Origin: Polaromonas sp. P2-4
GTDB lineage: Bacteria; Pseudomonadota; Gammaproteobacteria; Burkholderiales; Burkholderiaceae_C
Length of the DNA: 64,000 nt
NCBI GenBank assembly: GCA_024703855.1
Contig: CP087965.1
Span: forward strand, 1,000,001 to 1,064,000
Direction: 5' to 3'
Each line of letters opens with the position of its first letter. Within the stretch, counting starts at the first letter, position 1. Made by a program: the position numbers and the translations under genes. Positions 42,101 through 52,697 of this stretch are shown one piece after another. The notes beneath the pieces are model-generated. The model had not been told where the DNA came from and ran no database searches. It worked only from the letters and a program-made list of their open reading frames with translations.

Positions 42101-45100
42101 TGAAAGCCGTGGCGCGCATCGTCACCACCAGCCGCAAGCGCATGGTGGGCGGCTTCTACACCTACGACAACAAGACCGAGACCAAAGACCTTGGCAGTGT
42201 CTGCAGTGGCAAGAGCGACTCGCGCGGCCTGCTGCTGTGCGAGACCAAACTCGGCGAGCCGGGCGAGGTCGAGCTGATCGTCACCGCCAAGGACAAGGAC
42301 GGCAACACCATCCAGGCAGCCAGCTCGGTCTATGTGACCATGCAGGGCGAGCTGTGGTTTGGCGGTGAAAACCACGACCGCATGGACGTGCTGCCCGAAA
42401 AGAAAAGCTACCAGCCCGGCGAGACCGCCAAATTCCAGGTGCGCATGCCCTTCCGTTTTGCGACGGCTCTGGTGGCGATTGAACGCGAAGGCATTATTGA
42501 GACCCAGGTGGTGCAGCTCAACGGCCAGGACCCGACGGTCAACCTGCAGATCAAGGAAGGCTGGGGACCCAATGTGTATGTCAGCGTGCTGGCCCTGCGC
42601 GGCCGCCTGCGTGAGGTGCCGTGGTACAGCTTCTTCACCTGGGGCTTCAAGGCCCCGCGCGAGTGGTGGACGTCATTCTGGTACGAGGGCCGCGAGTACG
42701 TGGCGCCGACCGCGCTGGTGGACCTGAGCAAACCGGCCTTCCGGCTAGGTCTGGCCGAAATCCGCGTGGGCACCAAAGCGCACCAGCTCGATGTGACAGT
42801 GAAAGCCGACAAGGAAAGCTACCCGGTGCGTGGCCAGGCCAAGGTCACCATCACCGCCAAGCTGCCCAATGGCCAGCCCGCGGCCCATGCCGAAGTGGCG
42901 CTGGCCGCTGTCGACCAGGCGCTGCTGGAGCTGATGCCCAACACCAGCTGGAACCTGCTCGATGCCATGCTGCAGCGCCGCGCCTGGGGCGTGGAAACAG
43001 CAACCGCACAAATGGAAATCATTGGCCGCAGGCACTACGGGCGCAAGGCCGTGGCTGCCGGCGGCGGCGGCGGGCGCAGCAACACGCGCGAGCTGCTCGA
43101 CACACTGCTGCTGTGGAACCCCAAGGTCATGCTGGACGCCAACGGCCAGGCCGTGGTGACCGTGCCGCTTAATGACGCGCTGACCACCTTCAAAATCGTC
43201 GCGGTGGCAGATGCCGCCACCGGCCTCTTCGGCACCGGCCAGACCAGCATCAAGGCAACGCAGGATTTGCAGATCATCAGCGGCCTGCCGCCACTGGTGC
43301 GCGAGGACGACCAGTTCCGCGCGCAACTGACCCTGCGCAACACCACCAAGGCGGCGATGAAGGTCGAAGTCAGCCCCCGCGCCACGCTGCTTGATTTGAA
43401 GCCGCAAACCGTGGACATCCCCGCCGGCGAAGCGCGTGAAGTGGCGTGGATGGTTACCGCACCGGCGCAGCTGGCGCTCACGCGCGCCGAAGCCATCCTG
43501 TGGGAGATAGAGGCCAAGGACACGATCAGTGGCGCACGCGACGGACTGAAGGCGCGGCAACGCATCATCCCCGCGGTGCCGCTTACGGTGCAGCAAGCCA
43601 CGCTGGTGCAGGTGGATGGCTCTTTCAGCCTCGACGTGAACCCGCCCGCCGACGCCCTGCCCGGCCGCGGCGGGCTAAAGATGTCCTTGCAGCCCAAACT
43701 TGCCGAGGGCATGGACGGCGTGCGCGACTGGTGGGCCAACTACCCCTTCATCTGCCTGGAGCAAAAAACCAGCAAGTCGGTGGGCCTGCGCGATGGCAAG
43801 CTCTGGCAAACGGTGCTGGCGCAGTTGCCCAGCTACCTGGACAGCGATGGCCTGGCCAACTACTTCCCGCCGCGTGATGGCGAGGCCGCGCGCGGCAGCG
43901 ATGCGCTGACGGCCTACCTGCTGGCCGCCACGCACGAAGCGGCCGGCCTCAACCCGGCGTTTGCGCTGCCTGATGAGGCACGCGCGCCCATGGAGCGCGG
44001 CCTGATTGCGTTTGTCGAAGGCCGTATCCAGCGCGAGTTCTGGAGCCCGCGCAAAGACCTGGACGTGCGCAAGCTGACCGCGCTGGAAGCCCTGTCGCGT
44101 TACGGCAAGGCGCAAGGCCGCATGGTGGGCAGCATCACGGTTGCGCCTGAACCAGTGGCCCACCCATGCGGTGATCGACTGGCTGAACATCCTCAAGCGC
44201 GTGGCCGATGTGCCGCAGCGCGAGCAGCGCATCGCTGAGGCGAATCAGGTGCTGCGCTCACGCCTGTCCTTTCAGGGCACCAAGCTGGTCTTCAGCACCG
44301 AAAAAGACGACTACTGGTGGTGGCTGATGGTCAATGGCGACGTCAACACCGCGCGCCTGATGCTGGCCGTGATGGACGACCCGGCGTGGAAGGACGACAT
44401 GGGGCGTCTCGCCAACGGCTTTATCGCCCGCCAGCAAAAAGGCGCCTGGCACACCACCACGGCCAACCTCTGGGGCGGCCTGGCGTTAGACAAGTTCTCG
44501 GCCAAATTTGAAGCCACACCGGTTGCGGGTAGCACCAAGGCCACGCTCGTTAAATCGGGGCTTGAAGCCGCCGCCAGCGTGGCCAGCGTCGACTGGAGCA
44601 AGGTCGATCGCATCAAGATCACTGATGCCGCCGGCGCGCTCCACCAGACCACCTTCTTTGGCGCGCCGGCCTCACCCGGCAACCTGCGCAACAACAGCAT
44701 GTTTTTGCCATGGGGTGGCGCTGGCAAAGACACGCTGACGATGACGCACCAGGGCGCTGGCAAACCGTGGCTCACCTTGCAGTCGATTGCGGCGGTGCAA
44801 CTCAAGGCGCCGTTCAATGCCGGCTACCAGATCAAGAAAACTATTCAACCCGTGGAGCAGGCCGTCAAGGGCATCTACACGCGCGGCGACGTGATTCGTA
44901 TCACGCTGGAAGTCAACGCCTCGGCCGACATGACCTGGGTGGTGATCAGCGACCCGGTGCCGGGCGGCGCGACGATTCTGGGCGGCGGCCTGGGCCGCGA
45001 TTCCGAAATCGCCACCAGCGGCGAAAAGAAAACCGGCGTCGGCTGGCCCGCGTTTGAAGAGCGCAGCTTTGAGGCCTTCCGCAGCTACTATGAGTACCTG

Positions 45101-45250
45101 CCCAAGGGCGTGGTGAAGATGGAGTACACCGTGCGTCTGAACAACGTCGGCGACTTCGCCTTGCCGCCCAGCCGGGTGGAAGCCATGTATGCGCCGGAGA
45201 TGTTTGGCGAAATACCCAATGCCCGCATCAAAGTGGAAGCTGCAAAGTGA
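39188..45250 (+). CDS. yfhM: Bacterial alpha-2-macroglobulin (YfhM type), thioester intact; frameshifted
   Basis: About 2,020-aa envelope protease trap. GTG 39188 follows AGGAGG and begins a signal sequence (VGPFITKTLAALIVAMALQA). It contains the serial macroglobulin domains, the GETVSMKHVLR motif typical of bacterial A2Ms, and the thioester CLEQ in YPFICLEQKTSKSVGL near residue 1520. The receptor-like end has VRLNNVGDFALPPSRVEAMY. Breaks near 39300, 40275, 40340, 41035, 41220, 41605 and 44140. A 90-bp palindromic element at 41036-41125 is open in frame once a T5 run is read as T4. Its stop overlaps the pbpC start (GTGA), the classic A2M-PBP1C pairing. Confidence 0.9.
41036..41125. repeat. 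90-bp palindromic element with 22-bp terminal inverted repeats in the A2M gene
   Basis: Left end TTGGGGTCAGAGTCCAAATT, right end AATTGGCGTCTGACCCCAA, inverted with three mismatches over 22 bp. Inside lie three hairpins: GAGCC-GAC-GGCTC, CCCTGCAGGG and GCGGTGC-CCA-GCACCGC. Length 90 is a multiple of three. The GGGGTCAGA ends recall sequences flanking REP-associated transposase genes, but no transposase is here. Confidence 0.85.
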
Positions 45251-47555
45251 GGCCAAGCCCGATCAAGATTGGCCTCGCCGCTATATTTTTAATAGCTGCT
45301 TGCGCCCTGTCCTGCCTGGGCTGTGGCCACATTTGATGAAATAAAACGCGAATTCCGGCCGTCGGACACGCTGATCCTCGACCGCAACGGCGAAGTCATG
45401 CAGCGCCTGCGCACCGATGCGACCGTGCGGCGCGGCCAGTGGGTGGCGTTGCCTGACGTGTCCCCTGCCCTGCGCACGGCGCTGGTGCTCAGCGAAGACA
45501 AGCGTTTTTACGAGCACAGCGGCGTGGACTGGCGGGCCGTATCGGCCGCGGCCTGGGGCAACCTTTGGAACACCAAAACGCGCGGCGCTTCCACCCTCAG
45601 CATGCAGTTGGCCGGCCTGCTGGACGAGGACTGGCGCGCCGGGGCGAGTGGCCGCAGCCTGACGCAAAGATCGGCCAGACTGTGTCGGCCCAGGTGCTGG
45701 AGCAGCGCTGGCGCAAGGACCAGATTCTGGAGGCTTATCTCAACCTGGTGCCCTTTCGCGGCGAGATCGTGGGCATTGACGCGCTGAGCCGCACGCTGTT
45801 TGGCAAGGCGGCGCACGGGCTGGATGAGCGCGAGGCGGCGGTCGCTGCGGCGCTGGTGCGTGCGCCCAACGCCAAGGTGGCGCAAGTCACCCAGCGCGCC
45901 TGTGGGGTGCTACGGTTGATGCAAGCGCCCGCCAAAACCGATTGCGAGGGCCTGGATCTTTTCGCTACTGCGGCGTTGCAACGCAAGGCGTTTGATGCCA
46001 GTGAGGGGGTCGCGCCACATTTGGCTCGGCGGTTGCTTGCGCAACAACAGCCGCCCTCACCCCAACCCTCTCCCAGAGGGAGAGGGGGCAATTGAGTCAT
46101 TGCCCCCTCCCCTTTTGGGGGAGGGCGGGGGTGGGGGCTCCCCGAACCTCGACAATCGAACCATCAATTCCACCCTCCGCGCCCCACTGCAGCGCTTCGC
46201 CGTGCAAACCCTGCAGCAGCAACTGCGCGAACTGCGCGGCCGCCATGTCGAAGACGGCGCCATCGTCGTACTGGACAACGCCAGCGGCGAAGTGCTGGCC
46301 TGGGTCGGCTCCTCGGGTGAACTCAGCGGCGCGGCCGAGGTTGACGGCGTGCTGGCACTGCGCCAGCCGGGCTCCACGCTCAAGCCTTTTTGTATGCCCA
46401 GGCAATCGCCGAGCAGCGCATCACCGCGGCGTCGCTGTTGGAAGATTCCTCGGCGCACATCCCGACGGCAGGCGGGCTCTATATCCCGCAAAACTACGAC
46501 CGGCAGTTCAAGGGGCTGGTGTCAACGCGCACCGCGCTGGGCGCTTCGCTCAATGTGCCCGCCGTGCGCACCTTGGTGATGGTCTCGCCCGATGCCCTTC
46601 ACAAGCAGCTCAAGGCCGTGGGCTTGCCCTTGAAAGAATCGGGCGACTACTACGGCTACAGCCTGGCGCTGGGCAGCAGCGAGGTTTCGCTGCTGTCGCT
46701 CACCAATGCCTACCGCACGCTGGGCAACGGCGGGCGATTCAGCACTACATCGCTCAGCAAAAATCCCAAACCCGAATTCAAACCCGCGCTCGATGCACGC
46801 GCCGCCTTCATCGTCACCGACATCCTGGCCGACCCGCTGGGCGCGCCCGCACCTTTGGCACCGACAGCATTCTGGCCACGCGCTTCTGGACCGCCGTCAA
46901 AACCGGCACCAGCAAGGACATGCGCGACAACTGGGCGGTGGGCTACTCAAGGCGCTACACCGTGGGCGTCTGGGTCGGCAACGCCAGCGGTGCGCCCATG
47001 TGGGACGTCAGCGGCACCAGCGGCGCAGCCCCCATCTGGGCGGCGTTGATGAACTACCTGCACAAGACCGAGCCCAGCCGCGCGCCGCTGCTGCCTGCCG
47101 GCGTAGTGCAAAGCCGCATTGAATTTGGCAACCGGCTCGAAGCGGCGCGCAGCGAATGGTTTATCCAGGGCACGGAGCAAACCGTATTTGCTATGAATTC
47201 AGGAGCTGATGGCACCCATTCTACAAGGGCTACAGGCACAAAACGCTTAAAAAATGCCGTTGCAGAACCTGACACCCCACCGCGCATCACCGCGCCCGCT
47301 ACCGGCACCATTGTTGCGCTGGACCCCGACATTCCGCCGAATCGGCAACGGCTGAGCTTCAGCGCCGAAGGCCGCAACCTGCGCTGGCTGATGGATGGCA
47401 AGGAGTTTGCACGCGGCGCGCAGGCCCAGTGGCTGCCCTGGCCGGGCCGGCATGTGGTGCAGCTGCTTGACGCCAGCGGCAAGGTGATGGACGAGATTCG
47501 GCTGGAAGTGCGCGGCGCGGGCGTCAAGGTGGCTTCGCAGCCCATATCAAAATAA
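45247..47555 (+). CDS. pbpC: Penicillin-binding protein 1C (frameshifted; three embedded repeats)
   Basis: About 770-aa bifunctional murein synthase. GTG 45247 overlaps the A2M stop and gives an N-terminal membrane segment (IKIGLAAIFLIAACALSCLA) largely coded by a dispersed repeat. The GT51 transglycosylase follows: LVLSEDKRFYEHSGVDWRAV, GASTLSMQLA, YLNLVPFRGEIVGIDALSRT. The transpeptidase domain has RQPGSTLKPF (SxxK), the SxN region and KTGTSKDMRDNWAVGY (KTG box). The BiPBP_C domain is at the end. Breaks near 45320, 45665, 46085-46135, 46390 and 46860. Extra residues come from a GC-rich element at 46054-46138 and from a repeat copy at 47187-47246. With A2M it forms a wall-repair and defence pair. 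Confidence 0.9.
45280..45330 (+). repeat. ATAGCTGCTTGCGCCC repeat, copy forming the PBP1C membrane anchor
   Basis: GCTATATTTTTAATAGCTGC, TTGCGCCCTGTCC, TGCCTGGGCTGTGGCC. It is translated as AIFLIAACALSCLA, the hydrophobic core of the N-terminal helix. Confidence 0.87.
46054..46138. repeat. CCCTCTCCC-type palindromic element inside pbpC
   Basis: CCTCTCCC-AGA-GGGAGAGG and CCCTCCCC-TTTT-GGGGGAGGG hairpins flank a central GGGGGCAAT...ATTGCCCCC dyad. In one frame it encodes PHPNPLPEGEG, a peptide I recognise from spurious or inserted segments of many proteobacterial proteins. It sits between the transglycosylase and transpeptidase domains of PBP1C. Confidence 0.85.
47187..47246 (+). repeat. ATAGCTGCTTGCGCCC repeat, diverged copy near the pbpC 3' end
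   Basis: TTTGCTATGAATTCAGGAGC, TGATGGCACCCATTCTAC, AAGGGCTACAGGC. It is translated in a third frame as MNSGADGTHSTRATGTK between the transpeptidase and BiPBP_C domains. Confidence 0.75.
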
Positions 47556-47642
47556 TTTCAACCGTCCGGCGACAGTATTCACGCCAGGCAGCGAAGGCCC
47601 CCGCTACCATGAGCGCTTCATTCGGCTACGAGAAAACACAGC

Positions 47643-48837
47643 ATGACCGTCATTACCAACATCGAAGACCTGCGCGTTCTGGCGCAAAAACGTGTGCCCT
47701 GCATGTTTTACGACTATGCCGATTCCGGCTCATGGACCGAAGGCACTTACCGCGCCAATGAAGCCGATTTCCAGAAAATCCTGCTGCGCCAGCGCGTGGC
47801 GGTGAACATGGAAAACCGCAGCACGCGCACGCAGATGATTGGCCAGGATGTGGCGATGCCGGTGGCGATTGCACCGACCGGCATGACGGGCATGCAGCAC
47901 GCCGATGGCGAAATCCTGGCAGCGCGCGGCCAAAAAATTCGGCATTCCTTTCACGCTGTCGACCATGAGCATTTGCTCGATTGAAGACGTGGCCCAAGAA
48001 ACCGGCAACCACCCGTTCTGGTTCCAGCTCTATTTGATGCGTGACCGCGATTTTTCGGCGCGCCTGATTGACTGCGCCAAAGCCGCCGGCTGCTCGGCGC
48101 TGGTGCTGACGCTTGATTTGCAGATTTTGGGGCAGCGCCACAAGGACCTACGCAACGGCCTCTCTACACCGCCCAAGCCGACGCTGGCCAACCTCATCAA
48201 CCTGGCGACCAAGCCACGCTGGTGCCTGGAAATGCTGGGCACACAGCGCCGACAGTTCGGCAATATCTTCGGCCATGTCAAGGGCATTGAAAACATGGGC
48301 TCCCTGTCTGAGTGGACGGCCCAGCAGTTTGACCCCGGCCTTTCATGGGCCGATGTGGAGTGGGTCAAAAACCGCTGGGGCGGCAAGCTCATCCTCAAGG
48401 GCATTCAAGACACCGAAGACGCACAACTGGCCGCCAACTCCGGCGCTGACGCGATCATCGTGTCCAACCACGGCGGCCGCCAGCTCGATGGCGCTCCGTC
48501 CTCCATCGCAGCCCTGCCCGCCATCGTCGATGCCGTGGGCAACAAGATTGAAGTGCATATGGACGGCGGCATTCGCTCAGGCCAGGATGTGCTCAAGGCC
48601 AAGGCACTGGGCGCCAAAGGGACTTACATCGGCCGCGCCATGCTGTATGCGTTGGGCGCCATGGGCGAAGAAGGCGTGACGAAAGCGCTGGAGATCATCC
48701 ACAAAGAGCTGGACCTGACCATGGCGTTCTGCGGCCGCACCGACATCAATACCGTGGACAAAAGCATCCTGCTGCCCGGCACTTTTGAGCCTGTGCCGTA
48801 TACAGGCTCAAGCGGGCTGGTTGACTTTGGAAAATAG
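47643..48837 (+). CDS. lldD: FMN-dependent alpha-hydroxy-acid oxidase/dehydrogenase (LldD family; one frameshift)
   Basis: About 398-aa TIM-barrel flavoenzyme. PCMFYDYADSGSWTEGTYR start, PVAIAPTGMTGMQHADGE FMN loop, FQLYLMRDRD, then the catalytic block IIVSNHGGRQLDGAPSS (His and Arg) and MDGGIRSGQDVLKAKALGA. It oxidises L-lactate, mandelate or a similar 2-hydroxy acid. The exact substrate is not visible. A break near 47930 separates the N-terminal quarter (AARAAKKFGIPFTLST expected). Its last 30 bp overlap the 3' end of the convergent LysR gene. Confidence 0.88.
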
Positions 48838-49729
48838 CTCGGCCCCGTGTGAGCGCAGCAGTGCCAGCAGCCGCTGGGCGGCAGGAGACAAATAGCCCTC
48901 GCGGCGCTGGCTGACGCCCAGCTTCCGGGTGAGCGTCGTCTCCTTCAGCACCACTTCTTTCAGACCGCGTTGCTGGCCCTGCCCCATCGTGTGGCGTGAC
49001 ACAAAACTCAGCAGGTCGGGTGCGCGCGATCAGGCGCGGCAGCAGGGGAATCGAGTTGGCCTCGATCCGCACGCGGGGCCTGGGCAGGCTGCGCGATTCA
49101 AAGGCGGCGTCGAGCCACTGGCGGCTGGGAATCGAAGCGGTCGGCAAGACCCAGGAATAAGCCAGCAACGCACGCATCGTGACTTTCGGCAGCGAGAACA
49201 CCGGGTGCGACGCCGTGGCAGCCACCACCACCACGTCATCGACGATGGGGTGGCACAAAAACTCGTCATCAGGCTCGGGCATCAACCCCATCAGCAGGTC
49301 AATCTGACCGTGCCGCAGTTGCTCACGCAGCGCCGTGCTGGGTGCCACGGTGATCTCCATCGTCACATCCTTCACCTGTGACAGCAGCAGGCTGCAAATC
49401 TCGGGCAGCACGTCGTCCGCGGCGATGGGGCCGGTGCCAATGCGCACATGCCCGCCATGCCCCTGCGCAAAGTCGCTCACCTCGCGAATGGTTTCATCGG
49501 CCGACGCCCGCAGCAGGCGCGCCCGCGCCAGCAGCACTTCGCCGACAGGCGTGAGGCGAATGCCACGGCCGTCGCGCTCAAACAGGGCGCTGCCAAACGC
49601 CTGCTCCAGGCGCTGGATGCTTTTGGTCAGCGCGGGCTGGGTGCGCCCCAGCTTTTCGCCGGCCTTGCCCATGTGGCCCAGAGTGGCCACGGTTTCAAAG
49701 TATTTCAGGTCCCTCAGCTGCAAGTCCAT
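48808..49729 (-). CDS. LysR-family regulator, GbpR/CbbR-like (one frameshift)
   Basis: About 306 aa: N-terminal HTH LRDLKYFETVATLGHMGKAG then TQPALTKSIQRLEQAFGS, followed by a periplasmic-binding-protein-like effector domain (TVAPSTALREQLRHGQIDLL). One C is missing in the run near 49025, after which ARTPDLLSFVSRHTMGQGQ resumes. It ends KVNQPA at 48808. It is divergent from the Bug receptor operon (131 bp gap) and convergent with lldD, so it probably regulates one or both. Confidence 0.87.
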
Positions 49730-49860
49730 AGGCCCGCCTTTTCATGAATATCAGGAATGAATGAATCAACATTATCGATTGGACGGAATGAGTCAAGCCC
49801 GCGACACTTGCCGACACTTATCCCGGCGCACTCACACAACCCATGACAGGAGACATTCAC

Positions 49861-50836
49861 ATGATTCAATTTCGCCATCTGGCCGCCGCCATCGGGCTGG
49901 GCCTCTTTGCCTTTGCCGCAGGCGTCTGCACAGCCCGCCTGGCCGGCCAAGCCAATCAAGATCGTCGTGCCCTTCCCGCCGGGCGGTGGCACTGATTTCA
50001 TTGCGCGCATCGTCGCGGAACGGCTTGCCGCGGCGACGGGTGCCACAACCCTGGTCGACAACAAACCCGGCGCAGGCGGCAACATTGGCCTTGACGCAGT
50101 CGCCAAGTCGCCGGCCGATGGTTATACGCTGGGCATGGGCCAGACCGCCAACCTGGCCATCAACCCGCACCTGTACAACAAGATGCCCTATGACGCGTTG
50201 AAGGACTTCACGCCGGTCGGGTCGGTCGCGTCCCAGCCCATGGTGCTGGTGGTCACCACCCAGTCCCCGCCACGATCGGTGGCCGTCGTGGTCGCTGCCG
50301 CCAAGCTCGCCCCGCAACGCGTGCGCATCGGCCTGGCCGGCAGCGGCACCGTGGGCCATATGGCCGGTGAAATGCTCGAACGCCGTGCCGGCATCCAGCT
50401 GCTCAACGTGCCTTACCGCGGCGCCGGCCCGGCCATGACCGATCTGCTCGGCGGCCAGTTCGAAATCTATTTCGGCAACGCCGCTTCGGTGTTGCCACAG
50501 ATCGCTAACGGCAAGCTGCGTGCGCTGGCGGTGACCTCGGCCAAACGCCTGCCCGCGCTGAAAGACGTGCCCACCATGATCGAGGCCGGCTACCCGGGCT
50601 TCGAGGCTGTTACGTGGTCCGGCCTGGTGGCGCCGGCCGGAACGCCACCGGCCATCGTGGCCCGGATCAACGCCGAGATCGACAAAATACTGAAGCAACC
50701 CGAGGTGCTCGCCAAGCTGGCCACCGAAGGCAGTACCGCCACGGGCGGCAGTGCCGCCGAGTTCGGCGAGCGCATTCGCGCCGAGCACCAGAAATGGGGT
50801 GCCCTGATTCAAGAATCCAACATCAAAATCGATTGA
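49861..50836 (+). CDS. Bug-family (TTT) periplasmic solute-binding protein 2 (one frameshift)
   Basis: About 324 aa. AGGAG lies 9 bp before ATG 49861. The signal peptide MIQFRHLAAAIGLGLFAFAA is followed, after a shift near 49920, by ASAQPAWPAKPIKIVVPFPP, GGGTDFIARIVAERL, NKPGAGGNIGLDAVAKSPAD and NVPYRGAGPAMTDLLGGQ. Bug receptors bind small carboxylates. The neighbouring 2-hydroxyacid dehydrogenase and RraA-like gene make a hydroxy/oxo-dicarboxylate plausible. First gene of a four-gene transcript. Confidence 0.9.
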
Positions 50837-50875
50837 ACGCAGCCCCCCTTCTCACTCAATTTTTCCATCAGTCCA

Positions 50876-51876
50876 TGAGCCACACCATCTTTGTCACGGC
50901 CGCCAAACTGGCGCAGGCCGGAGCGCAACTACTGCAGGACGCCGGTTGCCGCGTGATCTACATGAAAGACCCGTCTGACGCGGCCGAAGTCGAGGCCGTG
51001 CTGGCCAGTGAGCCGGTGGATACGGTGATCTCGCGCACGGTCGAACTCAGCGCGTGCGATTGAGCGTTGCACCAGCCTGAAGGTCATTTCCAAGCACGGC
51101 GTGGGCGTGGGCAACATCGCCGTTGAAGCCGCTACGGCGCGCGGCATTCCGGTGTATGTCACGCCGGGCGCCAACGCCACTTCGGTGGCCGAGTTGACAC
51201 TGGGCTTGATGCTCGCGGCAGCCCGGCGCATCGGCAGCATGAACACCGCCCTGCACGCGGGACACTGGACACGCGCGCAGGACGGGCTTGAACTGCGCGG
51301 GCGAACCCTGGGCCTCGTCGGTTTTGGCCAGATCGGCCAGCGCGTGGCCGCCGTGGGGCTGGCGCTCGGCATGCCCGTCATGGCGTTCGATCCGGCGCTG
51401 CTGGGCGGTACCAGCCCCGTGCAAGGCGTGCGGCTGGCCGGCACGCTGGACGAACTGCTGCGCGCCAGCGATGTGCTGAGCCTGCATATTCCCCTCACAC
51501 CACGCACCCGTAACCTCATAGGCGCGGAGCAGTTGGCGGCCTTGCCCGAAAACGCCATCCTGATCAACACCGCCCGCGGCGAAATCGTGGACGAGCCAGC
51601 CCTGGTGGCCGCCCTGCAAAGCGGCCGGCTTTTGCCGCCGGCCTGGACACGATGGCGGTCGAACCGCTGCCCGCCGACAGTCCTTTGCGGGGTCTCGGCA
51701 ACGTCGTGCTGACACCGCATGTCGGCGGCTCCACACCGGCCGCACTGGCCGCCATGGCCGCCGGTGCCGCCCGCAATGTGCTGGGTTTTCTGCGCGGCCA
51801 GCCCCCCATCCCGCTGCCTGCGTCAATCCGCAGGTTTTATGAATCCGAGCAAAACCCAACCGGAGAACCGACTTGA
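50876..51876 (+). CDS. D-2-hydroxyacid dehydrogenase, phosphoglycerate-dehydrogenase-like (two frameshifts)
   Basis: About 333 aa. NAD-binding LGLVGFGQIGQRVAAVGLAL, SKHGVGVGNIAVEAA, the catalytic Arg in LINTARGEIVDEPALVAAL, and the catalytic His in VVLTPHVGGSTPAALAAMA. Breaks near 51055 (SA then RAIERCTSLKVIS) and near 51640 (GRLL then AAGLDTMAVEPLP). It interconverts a 2-hydroxy acid with its 2-keto acid. SerA itself would carry extra ACT domains, absent here. The start is 39 bp after the Bug receptor; the end overlaps the next start. Confidence 0.87.
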
Positions 51877-52587
51877 CAACATCCCTTTCGACCGAAACCG
51901 GCAACACGCCCGTCTGGCCCGCGGGCTACCGCATTGAACCGCGCGTGGCAGGGCCAGCCGCCGAACTGGTCGCCGCGTTCCGCGATATTCCGGTGGCAGT
52001 CGCTGGCGACTGCATGGGCCGCAGCATTGGTGCCATCGGCCTGCGGCCCTACCACGGCCGGATGAGCACGGTGCTGTGCGGCCCGGCCGTGACCGTTCGC
52101 GTGCGCCCCGGCGACAACCTGATGATCCACAAGGCCCTGATGATGGTCGAGCCCGGCGACGTGCTGGTCATTGATGGCGGCGGCGATCTGACGCAGGCAC
52201 TGGTCGGCGGGCTGATGCGCACCACCACTCTCGCCAAAAAACTGGGTGGGCTGGTCATCGACGGCGCCATCCGCGACCTGCTGGAATGGGTCGCAGACGG
52301 CATGCCGATCTTTGCCCGCGGACACACACACCGGGGCCCCAGCAAAGAAGGGCCTGGCGAGATCAACATACCGATTGCCTGCGCCGGCCTGGCGGTGCAG
52401 CCGGGCGACCTGATGCTGGGCGATGCGGATGGTGTGATCGCCATTCCATCGGCCGACGTGGCGGCGCTGCTGCCGGCCGTGCGTGCGCACCTGGCCAAGG
52501 AAGCCAAAATTCGCGCCGCCAATGCCGCAGGCAGCTCCGACCCCGAGCGTTTCAACGCTGCTGCGCAGCAAGGGCTTACCGGTCTGA
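51873..52587 (+). CDS. RraA-like / HMG-CHA aldolase family protein
   Basis: About 237 aa starting with TTG at 51873, which overlaps the previous TGA (TTGA) and has GGAGA upstream. Family motifs: AGDCMGRSIGAIGLRPYHG, GDNLMIHKALMMVEPGDVLV, GGLVIDGAIRDLLEW (the Arg-Asp pair that binds divalent metal and substrate in class II aldolases) and GDLMLGDADGVIAIPSAD. In the given frame it reads into the next gene. Removing one G near 52571 gives GLPV and a stop at 52585-52587, which I take as the true end. In this context an oxo-acid aldolase is likelier than RNase E inhibition. Confidence 0.82.
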
Positions 52588-52601
52588 CAGGCCGCAACAA
52601 C

Positions 52602-52697
52602 ATGGAAACCATTGATTGCGCCGTCATCGGCACTGGCGTGGTCGGCCTGGCCATTGCGCGGCAACTGGCATTGGCGGGCCGCGAAGCGACATCCTGC
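52602..52697 (+). pseudogene. Truncated FAD-dependent oxidoreductase, N-terminus only
   Basis: METIDCAVIGTGVVGLAIAR followed by QLALAGREA is a perfect start of a FAD/NAD-binding oxidoreductase (GxGxxG dinucleotide motif; LhgO/DadA-like). Homology stops after about 29 residues near 52688, and the next bases belong to the 3' end of the oppositely oriented cytochrome gene. The rest of the enzyme, normally several hundred residues, is missing. This marks a deletion, an inversion breakpoint or a misassembly. Confidence 0.8.
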
